From assembly GCA_037039685.1 (NCBI GenBank), contig JAWNGF010000004.1, positions 4,340,001 to 4,404,000 of the forward strand: a stretch of 64,000 bases of DNA, given 5' to 3'. Of the stretch, positions 44,741-56,210 are shown in pieces. The translations under genes were made by a program, and so were the position numbers. How positions within the stretch are numbered: position 1 is the stretch's first letter; each line of letters opens with the position of its first letter. The notes beneath the pieces were generated by a model. The model did no database searches. It was not told where the DNA came from and worked only from the letters and a program-made list of their open reading frames with translations. This stretch comes from Ceratobasidium sp. AG-K. Lineage: Eukaryota > Basidiomycota > Agaricomycetes > Cantharellales > Ceratobasidiaceae.

Positions 44741-47463
44741 TCACCGCCTGTTTAACAATTGAGAACTATACACACTCTCCTCATCTGATATTGCTCCTCG
44801 TTCGCGTTGCATTTGCCTCAAAACCTCTTCTCGTGCGCGAGCATAATCCTGTTGCAGCCCTGGGGCGGGTGAGACGTCGCGCTGGCTCGTACGGTCGGAC
44901 CATCCTCGGCCATGGCTCGGTGGGAAAAATGTGTCTAGGCCGACGATGCGGGGTGCACCTGGAACGGCTCCCCACCGCGGTACAAGATCCGGGTCAACCG
45001 TGTATGGAACCGTGAGAGGTGCACGTTGAGTTCCACTCAGTCCAATACCCAACATGTTCGTATCAGATGTGGCCTCGCGCTGGAGCTCCGAGTAGGGAGT
45101 GGAAGGGTCGTACCGGAACGGATTGCGGCTTGCTGGGTTGAGGGATGTGAACCCGGACGCGGGCGAGGTGGGCACGGTTGAGATGATCGTTGGAGGAAGG
45201 TGTCCCGAGGACGAGGCGGGTTGGTAGTTCATCGACGGGGGTATCGGGAATGCGATTTGCTGCTGGCCTTGATACAATTGGCTAGACTGCGGATGTTGAC
45301 CCTGCGAGGGTTGATGGCCTTGGTGTGATGCCTGTTGATGTGGGCCGGCTGATTGCTGATGAACTTGGCCCGCTGATGGAACGTTCACCGAACCAACCCT
45401 CCTCTCCGGCTGGCTCTGCTCCAAGGCCTGAGCACTCAAATATGCCGCCAGCGGACTGGCTGTCTTTTCCCTCGGTCGGACGCGGTAATGATATTTGTGC
45501 TCTGACAACGTTCGGGCCCTTGTCAATCCTTCTCCTGCCCCAGCGCCAGTCCCAGTAGCGAGATTAGGTGTAACTCCGGTTTCGGTATCAATCGTAAAAT
45601 TCGGCAAGACAGTGCTTGGAATCGCCGCAGTAGTAGGTGGAAAGTCGGCAGCGATCGGGGTCGGTTTGGAAATCATGTTTTTAACGACGCCCCCACTCTT
45701 TCTCAAGGTGCTTCGACGGTTGAGCGCCGGAGGATCACTCTTTCTGTTAGCAGCAGATTCGTCTAGACGTTCAGGCGAGGGAGCGGGCCGCTCGGGAGGC
45801 TTCTCGTCGAGCTTGATGCGTTCCCAGACGTCGTCGTTGGGTTTCACGGTGCGTTCAGCTGAACCTGTCATTTCCCGCATTTGAACCATTACGGCGGGGG
45901 CTTCGCGCGCACTCGAGCTCGACTGGGAGTTGGAGTTGGAGTGGCCGCGCCAGGCCCATATGCCCCGCGCACTAAACCTCCGTCCATCGGAGGGGCGAGT
46001 CCCGTTTGAACCAGACCTCGAGCGAGAGTTGGTCGAATTGGAGGGTGTGCGAGAATGTGATGTAGATCGGCGTTTTCCACCCTCGACGTCTGACTCGTCC
46101 GAGCTGTCGTGGTACCGTGGAGCGGGGACGAGGTATGGGCTTCGGCCCGCCGGACGCTCATGGGTGCTCGAGGGCCTCGTTCGGGCTGTGCTATCTAGGC
46201 CAAGTTGGAGTTGGATAATTTGCATTGTGGGAACTAGGGCGGCAATGGGTGCGAGCATTGGGACTAGTAGCGTCTGGATGCATGGTTAGCTTGGTTCGGG
46301 TAGGGAGGGGTGGACTTGCCTCTTGTCCACCTTGGGCAACGTAGAGAATTAGCGCAATGAGCATGAATACCGGTGCGAGCGTGCCAGATTCGACCAGTCC
46401 CGCGAGGATTACCCATCGTGCTGGTACAGAGTCAGCCAAGGCCGGGGATAAGACGGCGGACATACCAGAAATGGTGTCACGCCTCGGGATCGGAGAGGGA
46501 ACCGGCCCGGTACGCTCATCGATATCGAAAATGTAGTCTCCGCTGACATTGTGCTGGTTGGAACGGCGGAACGCAGGAACGACTTTGACCTTGGATCTGA
46601 AGGAAGTCTGCACAAAGTTAGGACCCCATCAATCCGTCTCCAGGGTCGCACCTTCACCATCATCAATGCCGAAATCGAAAGATTCGACAAGAACGCGATT
46701 GCATAAACAGGTGGGACCCATGGATCAATTGCTTCAAGTTGGACCTGAAGCACAGCACCAGGAAGGTCCAGGTCGATATGTGCATATTTCCACACGACCA
46801 TAATAGAAATAACTGTTGTCCATCAGCGTAGATCTCATCCCAAACAAAGGACTTACCGAACGATCCAATAACCAATAACCCCGGCCCGACGATCCAAATG
46901 AATTTGTAACGGTACATCACGAGCAATCGGTAGAGCAACATCAGACTTGAGAGAAAGACGACGCCGGTGTAAACGCCCAAGCTGGCTAGATTTGTGGGAA
47001 GAGCGTGGTTGGAAATATATCTGGTTGGGTCGTGGAAGCCGTATGGCCCTGGGGTGTTGGTTGGGTATGGTGCTGGATTAGGCGTTTGTGGTGGTCGAAC
47101 ACCGGGGGTGGGAGATGAAGATGGATACGGTGGTGGTTGGGGACCTCTGCACGAATTAGCCACGTCAAGTAGAAAGCGATTGGCTCACCGTAGATTCGTG
47201 TAGCGTACAAACGCATCGAGTGCTGCACTTAGCGATAGTGCACAGTGAGCAGTGGCCAGCACAAACAATGCTCCAAGCCATATCGGCAACGCACGTCCCA
47301 CAACCGGCGCATGTGTTCGGAATAACCTCAGGCACACCAGAAACGCAACCACGTACACACCTACACAATACACATCAATTATAATTCATCTCAGTACGAT
47401 TCACCCACCATAGACCACGGCCTCGAGCCAGACACCAACGAGAAAGCCCGTATCGAGTCGCAT
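44741..47463 (-). CDS. Seven-transmembrane protein with long cytosolic tail
   Basis: Seen: start ATG at 47463 (MRLDTGFLVGVWLEAVVYG) and stop TGA at 44741-44743, at least six exons. Hydrophobic segments in order: VYVVAFLVCLRLF, WLGALFVLATAHCALSL, VYTGVVFLSSLMLLYRLLV, WIVGPGLLVIGSFVISIMVVW, VYAIAFLSNLSISALMM, WVILAGLVESGTLAPVFML with ALILYVA, and LAPIAALVPTMQIIQLQL. A Pro-rich extracellular-type loop (PPPYPSSSPTPGVRPPQTPN) lies between segments two and three. The tail of about 480 residues is Ser/Pro/Gln-rich and low complexity (HQQASHQGHQPSQG). Known: similar uncharacterised 7TM proteins are common in Agaricomycetes. Inference: a receptor-like or sensor membrane protein. Not a recognised GPCR class. 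A collapsed duplicate lies at 38230-38990. Confidence 0.75.
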
Positions 47464-49418
47464 GGTGGTGGTAGAGAGCTGCCAGCAAACATCCGCATGG
47501 AACAGCACCGAGAATGACCTGTCCGCATGGAATTCCCTAATAAAGCCCGAGAATTGTTGAGCTTCTTCTAATCTTCACATGAGCAGGTCTTCCGCCGGCA
47601 ATCACCCGCGTATCCCCGTCCGAGCGCTTATCTTTCGCGACGTCGGCTGAGTCGATTATTTTAAACCTTTCTCGCGGTGCGTACGCTGTTGGCTGCGGGC
47701 GGACATGGCGGCCAGGGTTATGGTCGTGGATGGGGGAATGAGTCTGTTCCATGCGCACGTGACGGAAGGTTATTTCAAGTTGAGATAGGCGCCCTGGATC
47801 GACATTCCCATGTTGGGAGTAACATTTCTTGGACACGGAGATGGGACTTTGTCGGTGTCTGGGCGACTCGTGCGTCTACCACGAGTGCTGGGTTAAGGGC
47901 TTGTACTGTACCGTACTATGACGGCAATCGATGTCGTTACTACTAGCGCATTTACTCGCAGCGCATTCGCATGCCCGACACAATAATGAATGGTTGGAAA
48001 TAGATAAAGAAGTTCGATGCCGAGGTGGATGCGAACCCTCGACACATGCAAGCGACTCCTTCGCGGGTTCGAATGTCGCAATAGGGTACTCAACCACCAT
48101 GCAGTCGGCCTTCGATTGTACAAGACTCGCATGTCCATGTGGATCCAATGTGAACTCTGCAGACGTCGGTCATTGACTGACCTGAAGGGGGGATCTTCAA
48201 TCAAACATTACGTCATACAACCTAGTGACTCCGAACCTCCACGCTTGATCTCGGTCTTGGTATTCCCGCCCGGCAGCGCCTTACGTTAGTCACAAAGGAG
48301 ATATCTCGATTGCCTGCCGTTCGGGTTTAGTACCAGACAGTTGAGATGTTTCCGCACTGATTGTCGATTAGGCACCAGTTGGGCAAGTATGCAAATCTAA
48401 CAAAGTTTGTTCGGGCATCGATATTCCGTAAAATTGGGATGTGACTGAGTACGATAAAATGATGACATGCCAAATACGCGTTTGAGTTTTGTTAGATGAA
48501 ACCTTAACCGAGGCACCCGACAAAAAGTGCAAGGATTGACTGGAAGATAGAGGGTTGGCCGTCCGTCCATCCGAGCCATGTCCGATTCGCTGCACGTACA
48601 CTCTATCCGCATTTCATAGGTGGCCCACATCCCACCGCCCAACGGGAGTTATTGAAGGAATGCAAACTTTTGATGAGACGGGTAATCTTTGCGGTGATTT
48701 TCAAAATGTATACACACCTCCCTTCCAGGTGCAACTGATTAATCGTTGAACAAATTCGACCACCAGCTCATATCCAATCGTGGGTAGTATGGAACAGTCT
48801 TTCGACTCGTGCACATTCAGTAGAGCAGCTCGCTATTCCTAGCAGGGTTGGTGTTTTAAATCTGGAAATGTTACAACCTCACACACAGCGAGTCAGTTGT
48901 GCCGAGCCAATAGTACTTCGATTTGACCGAAGCACTCGACTGTACCAGGCACGACTCGGTGCATGATGCAACTATATTTATTATAGTTCTTCGGCGCTTG
49001 TACGTGGCGCTTGGATGTCCGCCTGCATGCTTAGTTTCAAACCGAGTAAAGTCTATCAACGACATACGTACGATTAGCCAAACTGCATCTATTTCCCCCT
49101 TTAGTGGACAATTGACACAGCACCCACACGGTCTAGATCAATTTTAAATTGGTCACGGGGCAACCTCATGCTTGTCCATCATATATGCGCTCTGCAAAAA
49201 CTATTCAACTAACGATGAATAGTAGGTTTATAATCAAGCAAGTGTCCATTCGGCAGTCCTAGTCTTGGGTCCAAGTAAAGTCCATCCAAACCGATTATAA
49301 TAAATATCATTTTATGTATTTCAGTCATAAACCAGACACAATTAACACAACCTCCAAAACGGCTGAATCGGCTTTAAGTCAGTCAGTCATAGGAGCAACA
49401 CAAATATCCAACTCACCT
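47464..49418. other. Intergenic
   Basis: About 2 kb. Many short overlapping frames on both strands, none with domain resemblance or consistent introns. Confidence 0.5.
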
Positions 49419-50117
49419 TCAATAGAAACCCGCCCGGATTAGCGAAGTCCGGAACGGAAGAGCAATCTTGTGCGCCCGGCCCGGGAGCTCATTATCTCCG
49501 CCCGGAACAATCTTGATCTGCGCATACTGGTCCCCAGAAAACACATACGCATAACCATCCGACCCAAGCCTTGGAAGAATTGCATCCACGGTATCGATCA
49601 CAAATCCTGTCACTGCCCAGTACGAATTAATTTGATACGGCTCCTCGAGTAGGAGATCATTATCGTAATTCGCCTCGTGAAACCGAATCTTGCAGTACTG
49701 CTCTCCGCTAAACATGAAGGCCTGGCTCGTTGTCCCAGGGGCGATCATTGCTGCATCAATGTGCGCAAACCCCGCAGATTTGAGCGACTTCCAGTTGTCG
49801 ATAATGCTCTCCGGGCCTTGACCAAGGATCCGGTCTCCGGCCCCAGGCGTATACTCGATCCGCACATATTTTGGTCCACAGAACGTGTATGCTCGAAGCT
49901 TCGAGTCACTTGGACGTTCAGGGTGGGGAAGGACGGCGTCGACGTGCGGGAACCCAGCAGCTTTGAGCGATGGCCAGTGGGTGACGATTTCAGCCGGACC
50001 GTAGGTGACCGCGTCGCTGTTCTGTTCTGGTGTCTAACAAATTGTGGCATATTCGTTGTCTTTGAAAAGGCGGGACCGGTTGGTGCCGTGGATATTGAAT
50101 GCGGCGATGCCGAGCAT
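49419..50117 (-). pseudogene. Hemopexin-like gene with one nonsense codon (HPX3)
   Basis: Seen: ATG at 50117 (MLGIAAFNIHGTNRS), GFY and stop at 49419. Four blades are readable (AYTFCGPKYVRIEY, QAFMFSGEQYCKIRF, YAYVFSGDQYAQIKI). A TAG at 50034-50036 falls in blade one where HPX5 has Trp (KINW), so a single TGG to TAG type change would explain it. The rest of the frame is open. It may be a very young pseudogene or a strain-specific null allele. Confidence 0.8.
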
Positions 50118-51174
50118 ATCTGTTGGGGAGTAAGGTGGCAGCAATATCGTGAAAGAGATGAACTTGCTGGTGAACGATGAAAGTGATAATTGAGTTGCGG
50201 TCAAGCCCGCTGAAGGGTTCCTATGTATCAAGCTTTCATTGCTTTGCTCACCTGTTCTGGGATTGCTATCGACACTTCATTTGGTGTAGCCCCGGTATTA
50301 TGTACCGCCGTTGTACCCTATTCAATGGTGTACCCGGCATCCCATCTTATTCGCTTCCGCGAGTGCTATGCAGTCTGGCCCTCAGGCGTGTGCCAAATAC
50401 CGCGAGATAACATTGAAGCGTATATATTTCTATCACACTCTGCATCGGTCTGAGCCCGAAGCTCTATTGGCGGCACCCAGCCGATAGTAAGTGCAATTCT
50501 CTCGTTATCCAGTTAGGAGAACGAGCGTAACCTTTCTGTAATAAGCGCACCAAAGTTTCTGGGACCTTTCATCCCCTCACTCCCGCAGTTGCACGCTATC
50601 AAGTGATCCATTTCATGACTGTCCTGCGCCCGGGAACAGTGTGGATCTTACGATACAACACCCTACAGACAACCTCGGTTGGTATAGACAACGGCCTGAA
50701 TGATGCCTGGCTACGCGCCAGTGCCGACCGATGCTTGCAAATTGGAGCCGAATAGCGCATACAATCCGCTGCTGACCATCTTCTTGCACATCTAGGTGCC
50801 CATGGTTGCTGGCGATTAGAAGCTAATAACGCTTTGGTTCAGAAGTCTTCCGAGTGGAATGGCATAGAATCATCCCTTGAGTGAGTTCTAGCAGTTAACC
50901 AAGTTCTAAGGACCGTAGATCAACTGGTTATCATGCATTGGCGTCCAACCTATTTGGATGTGCGGTTGCGTTTGTATCTGAACATATTGGGAGGGGGGTT
51001 AGTACACTGAATGGCGAATTCAGGGCCGTGGTCCGTGTCACTCTCGTACAGCATAAGCATGAAATAAATAGGTGATTTCACGATCTCGGAACTATATCTA
51101 TGTCTTGCTTCGGTAGGCCTAATACTCGCAAGTGCACGTCGCTAATGTCATGGTGCTAATGCGTGCGTTGCTAA
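50118..51174. other. Spacer
   Basis: No recognisable gene or repeat. Confidence 0.45.
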
Positions 51175-51275
51175 CCTTTCGGTGCTGTCGTCCCAGTTGA
51201 TTTTGAAGGATTTGTTGCCTTGGAAGAATTGGGACTCGGTGGGGCCAGGGTATTGAAAGTGGCAATACCGAACAT
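51175..51275 (-). pseudogene. 5' fragment of a hemopexin-like gene (HPX4)
   Basis: Seen: ATG at 51275, MFGIATFN, then after a frame change FFQGNKSFKINWDD, matching the first blade of HPX5. Nothing further follows. The upstream 51276-51350 resembles the HPX1 upstream region (TCTACGGA, TCAGCAAG, ACTTTAGGCG). Inference: a truncated duplicate carrying its promoter. Confidence 0.65.
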
Positions 51276-51674
51276 GTCTACGGAGGATCAGCAAGTGAGG
51301 CCTAGGGCAGGATGGGGTGGTTGTAGACTAACTTTAGGCGTCGGTAGGAGTGGTTTGTGCTGGCCTCGTACTCGCGTCTACGTGGATTTATATTGCACTA
51401 ATCTTGTAAGATCCCTGCATGGAGGCGAAATGGCCCTTCTGCACTCGAGTCAGACATAACGGCGCCGAGTCGGGGTTCCAGCACCCGTGCTGGTACTTTG
51501 AGGGCGCCTACATATCAAGCCCCTATCTATCTGCCCCTCGTTTGACGTATCTCTTAACTTCTAGTGTAGCAATAGGGCTGGGCTTTTCAAAATTTGGCTG
51601 TAGTTAAGAAACCCAGCTGCTCATTCCCGTTACCGTCAAGACTCTCTGAAGCGGAGCAGATACCTGTGTACTTT

Positions 51675-51850
51675 CTCAGCCAAAATCGACAATGCTCCGG
51701 TGCGCTCCGGAGCCGGGGTTTTGCTCGGGAGCACTGCGTAGACTCCGGAGTGCACTGGGAGCGTCGCAACCACGTGCTCCTGAGCGCTCCAGGAGCCTAA
51801 GGAGCACTTCAGAGCCCTCACGCGCTCCGGAGCATTTTCACTTTTTGCTG
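51675..51850. mobile_element. MITE copy 2, 176 bp
   Basis: Near-identical to 42403-42578, same orientation and length. The observed differences are single substitutions (for example at the equivalents of GAGCGCAC/GAGTGCAC and AACTACG/AACCACG). Flanks differ from copy 1, which defines the element ends. No clear target-site duplication. Confidence 0.75.
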
Positions 51851-52087
51851 CTGACACTGTGGACCCATTTCTGTCTGTCGGTAGGCTTTCCGTACTTGTC
51901 GTAAATACGATTTCCGGTCATGTACGCACGTAAATAAGGAAATCTATGCGATAATTTGCTAAAGTTTAATGAAATATGGACATACAAGTGAGACTAGTCA
52001 TGTTGGACAATGAAATCGAATGTACGAATGTCCCAAGTTCTTCAGGGGCAAGATTCGCTTGTACTGAGAGATATTAGCAAGAAGAAA

Positions 52088-52714
52088 TCAAAAATTAATG
52101 TGTAACTTACCGTTTTTTGCTGCTTCCAGCCTGACCCTCCCTCGAGTGAATGTGTCGGGGGTCAGTCCATATGTTGCTGGATTAAATTCGTCAATTTCTT
52201 CTTCGACAGGCTGAGCATTGGCTTCCGAGTCGGGGATTGATATGATGTCGGATGGAATTGGGCCACTACTGGACAATTTGGTATCAAGTTCTCGATTCGG
52301 CTGGGCTCGCAGAACTTCAGCCCATAAACCAGTTAGGCCAACTTCTGGGATTGAGGGTTCAGCATTGATAGGCCAATGTAAAGGTGGGGGGATCCACTAA
52401 CTGAACGACTGCCGGGATTATCAAAATTTGCTGGTGGAGGATCAGCAAGTGCAATGGCGCGTGATCAGTGAAGGCGAATTGTCTCTATGCTCGAGTGGTG
52501 ACAAAGATTGGATCTATATGCGTGGTGGGAGCTCATTTAGCTAAGTTCAAACATCAGAAGATATAGGCTAATACTTACCTTAGCATTGTTATATTCAGCT
52601 TCGCATTTTCACTTGTAAGTGTCTCTTCTGGGTCTCAGTAACAACCATGTTTCCACACCCGCAGGCGCATGGTACCCGTCTTTTTGGGTTTGCAGGTTTG
52701 GGATTGGGAGGCAT
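52088..52714 (-). pseudogene. Remnant of a transposon-encoded protein, N-terminal part
   Basis: Seen: ATG at 52714 encodes a Pro/Lys start followed by a Cys-rich motif (CACGCGNMVVTETQKRHL), then a stop after about 40 codons. Separately, 52400-52088 is open with LWAEVLRAQPNRELDTKL, an acidic stretch, and YGLTPDTFTRGRVRLE. Known: N-terminal CxCxC...H modules of this look precede transposases of Tnp2/CACTA-like and Plavaka elements in Agaricomycetes. No transposase core is present. Inference: a decayed transposon end. Confidence 0.4.
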
Positions 52715-52892
52715 GGCAAGGGAGTGGGTATATAATTCAAGTGGTGTGTAGTGTGGGTGGCACAGCCTGCTATGCGTGGTGTGTGTCCGTGCGCGCTGTC
52801 AAAAAATTACAAGTTCAAGGCTGATGTAAGCATCGTGCTCCCAACTTATAAGTATCCCACCTCTCCGAGCACAACGATCCTCCCCCGCTTTG

Positions 52893-52906
52893 CCCCCCCC
52901 CCCCCC
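52893..52906. repeat. Poly-C run (14)
   Basis: Fourteen consecutive C. A slippage-prone site. Confidence 0.8.
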
Positions 52907-53087
52907 ACCGCTCTGTTAGTCTTATAATCAGGTATCAGTAAGTGCTCTAATAACATTTCATGCATGCTCTGCTTGCTGCGTTTGTTGCTAACCAAGTCTC
53001 CACCAGATCTCATTTGGTGGCGGGACATCCGTGTTTTCGACCGACGCCCACCTTTCTCTTGCCAAATCATCATGTAGATCCTTTGCG

Positions 53088-53582
53088 ATGGCTCCCAGAG
53101 GTAGGTTACAAGTATATTACATTGTCTACAACCTAGCTAACACGCGTACTATACTAGGTACACATACCAAACCCAAACCCCCTGCAGGGAGCGCAAGCGC
53201 CACACTGGCGAACCAATCAAGCAATTTGCCGGCGGGATCAAAAAGTAAGTGATCGACGCTAGCCGACAATAACCTCGTTGATCAATGGCTGTGCAGTCAA
53301 GGTTGAATACTCACCGAATGGCCAAGGCCGACAACGCTGAAGATGGCAATGGTCAGAACCAGGGTCGAACAGAAGCGCAAGTGGATCGAGGACGATGACG
53401 ACGACAAAAGCGACGATGAGCCCAAAGATGGCGGTGGCGACAACAACACCTGTGGCGACAACGACGCTGACAATGACGATGACCAGATTCTCACTTTTAC
53501 GGACTTTTCTCCGGTTTCGTTCGTGGATACGTGTATTTATCTCGTGTTTCACGCCGTTTCTCCCTGTATTTTTTTGTATTAA
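53088..53582 (+). CDS. Possible small acidic, basic-headed protein, low confidence
   Basis: Seen: ATG at about 53088 (MAPR), an intron to about 53158, then an exon GTHTKPKPPAGSASATLANQ, an intron from 53245 to about 53297, then several competing frames. One frame gives KRKWIEDDDDDKSDDEPKD followed by an Asp/Asn-rich run. The splice phases do not connect cleanly to the acidic frame, so the product is uncertain. No family recognised. Confidence 0.3.
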
Positions 53583-54276
53583 TAAGATCCTAAAAATGTC
53601 CTAAAATCGATTTTATGCTATTTACATTACACGGTGAGAATATATATAAAAAATCACGGGCATATTCCATAGGTCCTGCCCGTGTTCTTTTTACAGGAAC
53701 TCGACTCTGCGGTTATTACACTAAGACCGATATCATACTTTTGCACTCTGCGGTTATTTAAGGTCCAGTTTACAGTACAGCAGCTTTTAATGTTGGCGAC
53801 CAATACGGTCAAATCATCTGGGATATTTGAAATATATCCTTCGAGCACTCCCTTACATCGGTTGTCCCAGCAGAGTCGCACATACAACCAACATCGTTGT
53901 CAGCTTGAATATGGTAGCCCTTGTGGGTGCTGAGGCGATCAGTTACTGACCCCGGGATTTTGCCTCCTGTTCCTAACAATAGATAATGTTCTATGTCTGC
54001 ATGTCCAAACTAGCCAACTGGAACAGAGATTGCATACGATACTCACTATCCATTCTCGCTGGGACTTGCCCGAGCCTTGCTGCGTCGAGCGGTTAAGTCA
54101 TACAATTAGGATTGGTCGCAGTATCAAATTTCATTTCATTCAACACAGGTTCAAACATTTCGGTACAACTCAATTCTTCGAGCAAGATCATCTCGCAAAC
54201 AGAGCTCAATTCTAAAGGATATCTCTATGATGAGCAAAAGACATAGTGAGAAGTACCGTGTTCACTTACATGATAT
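53583..54276. other. AT-rich spacer
   Basis: No gene or repeat recognised. Confidence 0.5.
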
Positions 54277-54951
54277 TTAGTAAAACCCTGCCTTGTGGAG
54301 GGATGGCCAGTACGGAGGGACGTCACGCTGGTCGCTCACGAGTTCGTCGTAACCGCCAACAACGACCTTGAGTTGAACGTATTTGTCTCCAGAGAAGACA
54401 TAAGCCCCGTTATCGGATCCTGGACGAGGGATAATCGTGTCGATGGAATTGAATTTTATGATGCTCCAGCCTACTGTGATCGGCTTTGGCCCATCAAGGA
54501 GCTCGTCGTTGATCTGTCCCTCGATGAATTTGATACGGCAATACTGCTCGCCGCTAAAGATGTAGGCCTGATCGGTCGTGCCTGGGACCATAAGCGCACC
54601 ATCGACGGAGCTGAAACCAGCTTTGTCGAGAGACAACCAGTTCCCCTTGATTGGGCGCACGCCCCCAAGAATTTTGTCTCCGGGTCCACCTGGTACGTAT
54701 TCGATACGTACGTACTTGTCTCCGCAGAAGAAGTAGGCGCGATAGTCGTGTCCAGGGAGTGGTAGGGTGCCGTCAATCTGGGAAAATCCGGCCTCTTTGA
54801 GGGACGCCCACTCTTTCACGAACTCGGTAGGGCCGTAGGCAATGGTATCGTCGGTCTTCCCAGGAGTCCAGTTAATCTTGACATACTTGTCGCCTTTGAA
54901 GAAATACGATTGGCCTTTGCCAGTGATGTTCAGAGCAGCGCGGCCGGGCAT
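54277..54951 (-). CDS. Hemopexin-like four-bladed beta-propeller protein (HPX5)
   Basis: Seen: an intact single exon of 224 residues, ATG at 54951. The blade motifs are QSYFFKGDKYVKINW, YRAYFFCGDKYVRIEY, QAYIFSGEQYCRIKF and GAYVFSGDKYVQLKV, each followed by a W-x-S-L-x-x-A-GF-like turn. It ends KAGFY as in HPX1. No signal peptide or membrane segment. Close in length and blade order to HPX1, so duplication was of the whole gene. The ligand is unknown. Long antisense frames over this gene are shadows of its repetitive codon pattern. Confidence 0.9.
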   Translation of the reverse strand: MPGRAALNITGKGQSYFFKGDKYVKINWTPGKTDDTIAYGPTEFVKEWASLKEAGFSQIDGTLPLPGHDYRAYFFCGDKYVRIEYVPGGPGDKILGGVRPIKGNWLSLDKAGFSSVDGALMVPGTTDQAYIFSGEQYCRIKFIEGQINDELLDGPKPITVGWSIIKFNSIDTIIPRPGSDNGAYVFSGDKYVQLKVVVGGYDELVSDQRDVPPYWPSLHKAGFY

Positions 54952-56210
54952 GTCTACCTAAGAATGAATTGGCCTAGAGAGACGGTGGATAAAGCGAAGA
55001 TTACTTGGGGGAGCTGTCGTCTTGAGGGTACTTCAACAAGTAGGTATTGCATTCTCGATAGCAAAATGGGCCGTCTTTATGTAGAACCAGCGCCACTGCT
55101 TGCTATTGTGTGGAAAGCAACATGTCATGCTCGAGTCAGTCACCCTAGTTCCTACGCAAGTACATCCACGACTTCGAGAACCTTCAGTTTGGGGGTGCGT
55201 CACGGCCATCATATAGTGATACCCTTTTTCGATATGGGAATTAAGTACCTTGCTTTAGCGGAGCAGCATTAAACAACTGGACCCCACATGGAATGCGTGT
55301 GAACGCATATATGCCCCTCCCTGGATCTGGCAATGTCTCCCTCGCCATCCATGAATATAGGAGGGCATATGAATCGATGCGCTCACCAGGAAGTATGCAG
55401 TCCGTAATCCCGATATCTAGAGTCCAGCTCCGAAGCGGTTGTGTAGTACAGTTCAAGTTGTGGTAGTATGTTGCGGTTCCATATGGAAGTATGATGTAGT
55501 CTCGCAGTTCCGACCACATGATAAAAAAGTCAGTGGTCACATTTCGATTCGTGATAATTACGACCCGGATTGCCACAGAGGGGCGCTTCTACTCGAAGGG
55601 ATAGAAGATGTGCAAGCAAAGCGACGCCACCCGATGCGCACCAATGTGTTTAGTTTGTCTGGTATCTATTATCATGTTGAGATAGTGAATCTCTTTGGGT
55701 ACATCTGCCCGATAGCGGATTCAAGAGCTAATGAACCACGCTGCATGGCCTTATTTGGCGACTTGACGTTATCCTAGGTTGGAAATGATAGGTGTCAGGC
55801 TCCCCGTTCCACATGAAATAAAGTCTGGTCCCCTCGACTCGGGTCCCGCCTTTCTTCATGATCCACCATGACCAGAGTAAGCAGCGACGAATCATAGCCT
55901 TGGCTTTGCTACCATCGGTTGGGCCGTGGTGAGAGTCCCTCTTTTGAATCTGGGGTGATCTCGACCTGGAACCGGTGCGTGATGCTGCACACATTCCTCC
56001 AGAGACCAGCTTATACGGCCTTCGCTGCGCCGTAATCCCGTTGGAGCCGAGCTTCAAAACCGGTTACCTAAAGCAGACAATCACGAACTTGATTCTTCTC
56101 CCTCGGGCACGTGACGCAAGGTTTGCTTGTCAAGGATGTTGGGGCGTTTAGCATCGCATTTCATCTCTTGCACTCTGCCCATAACCCACCGCCTAATTCC
56201 ATTTCGTAAA
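54952..56210. other. Intergenic
   Basis: Divergent promoter region between HPX5 and the SDR gene. No coding signal. Confidence 0.5.

Noticed and set aside
45495..46289. Plus-strand frames within the 7TM tail
   Set aside because: Shadows of the low-complexity cytosolic tail exon on the minus strand.
48000..48080. Possible tRNA T-arm-like sequence (GGGTTCGAATGTC)
   Set aside because: No matching acceptor or anticodon arm around it.
54295..54765. Long antisense frame over HPX5
   Set aside because: A shadow of the hemopexin gene. Similar antisense frames occur over the other copies.
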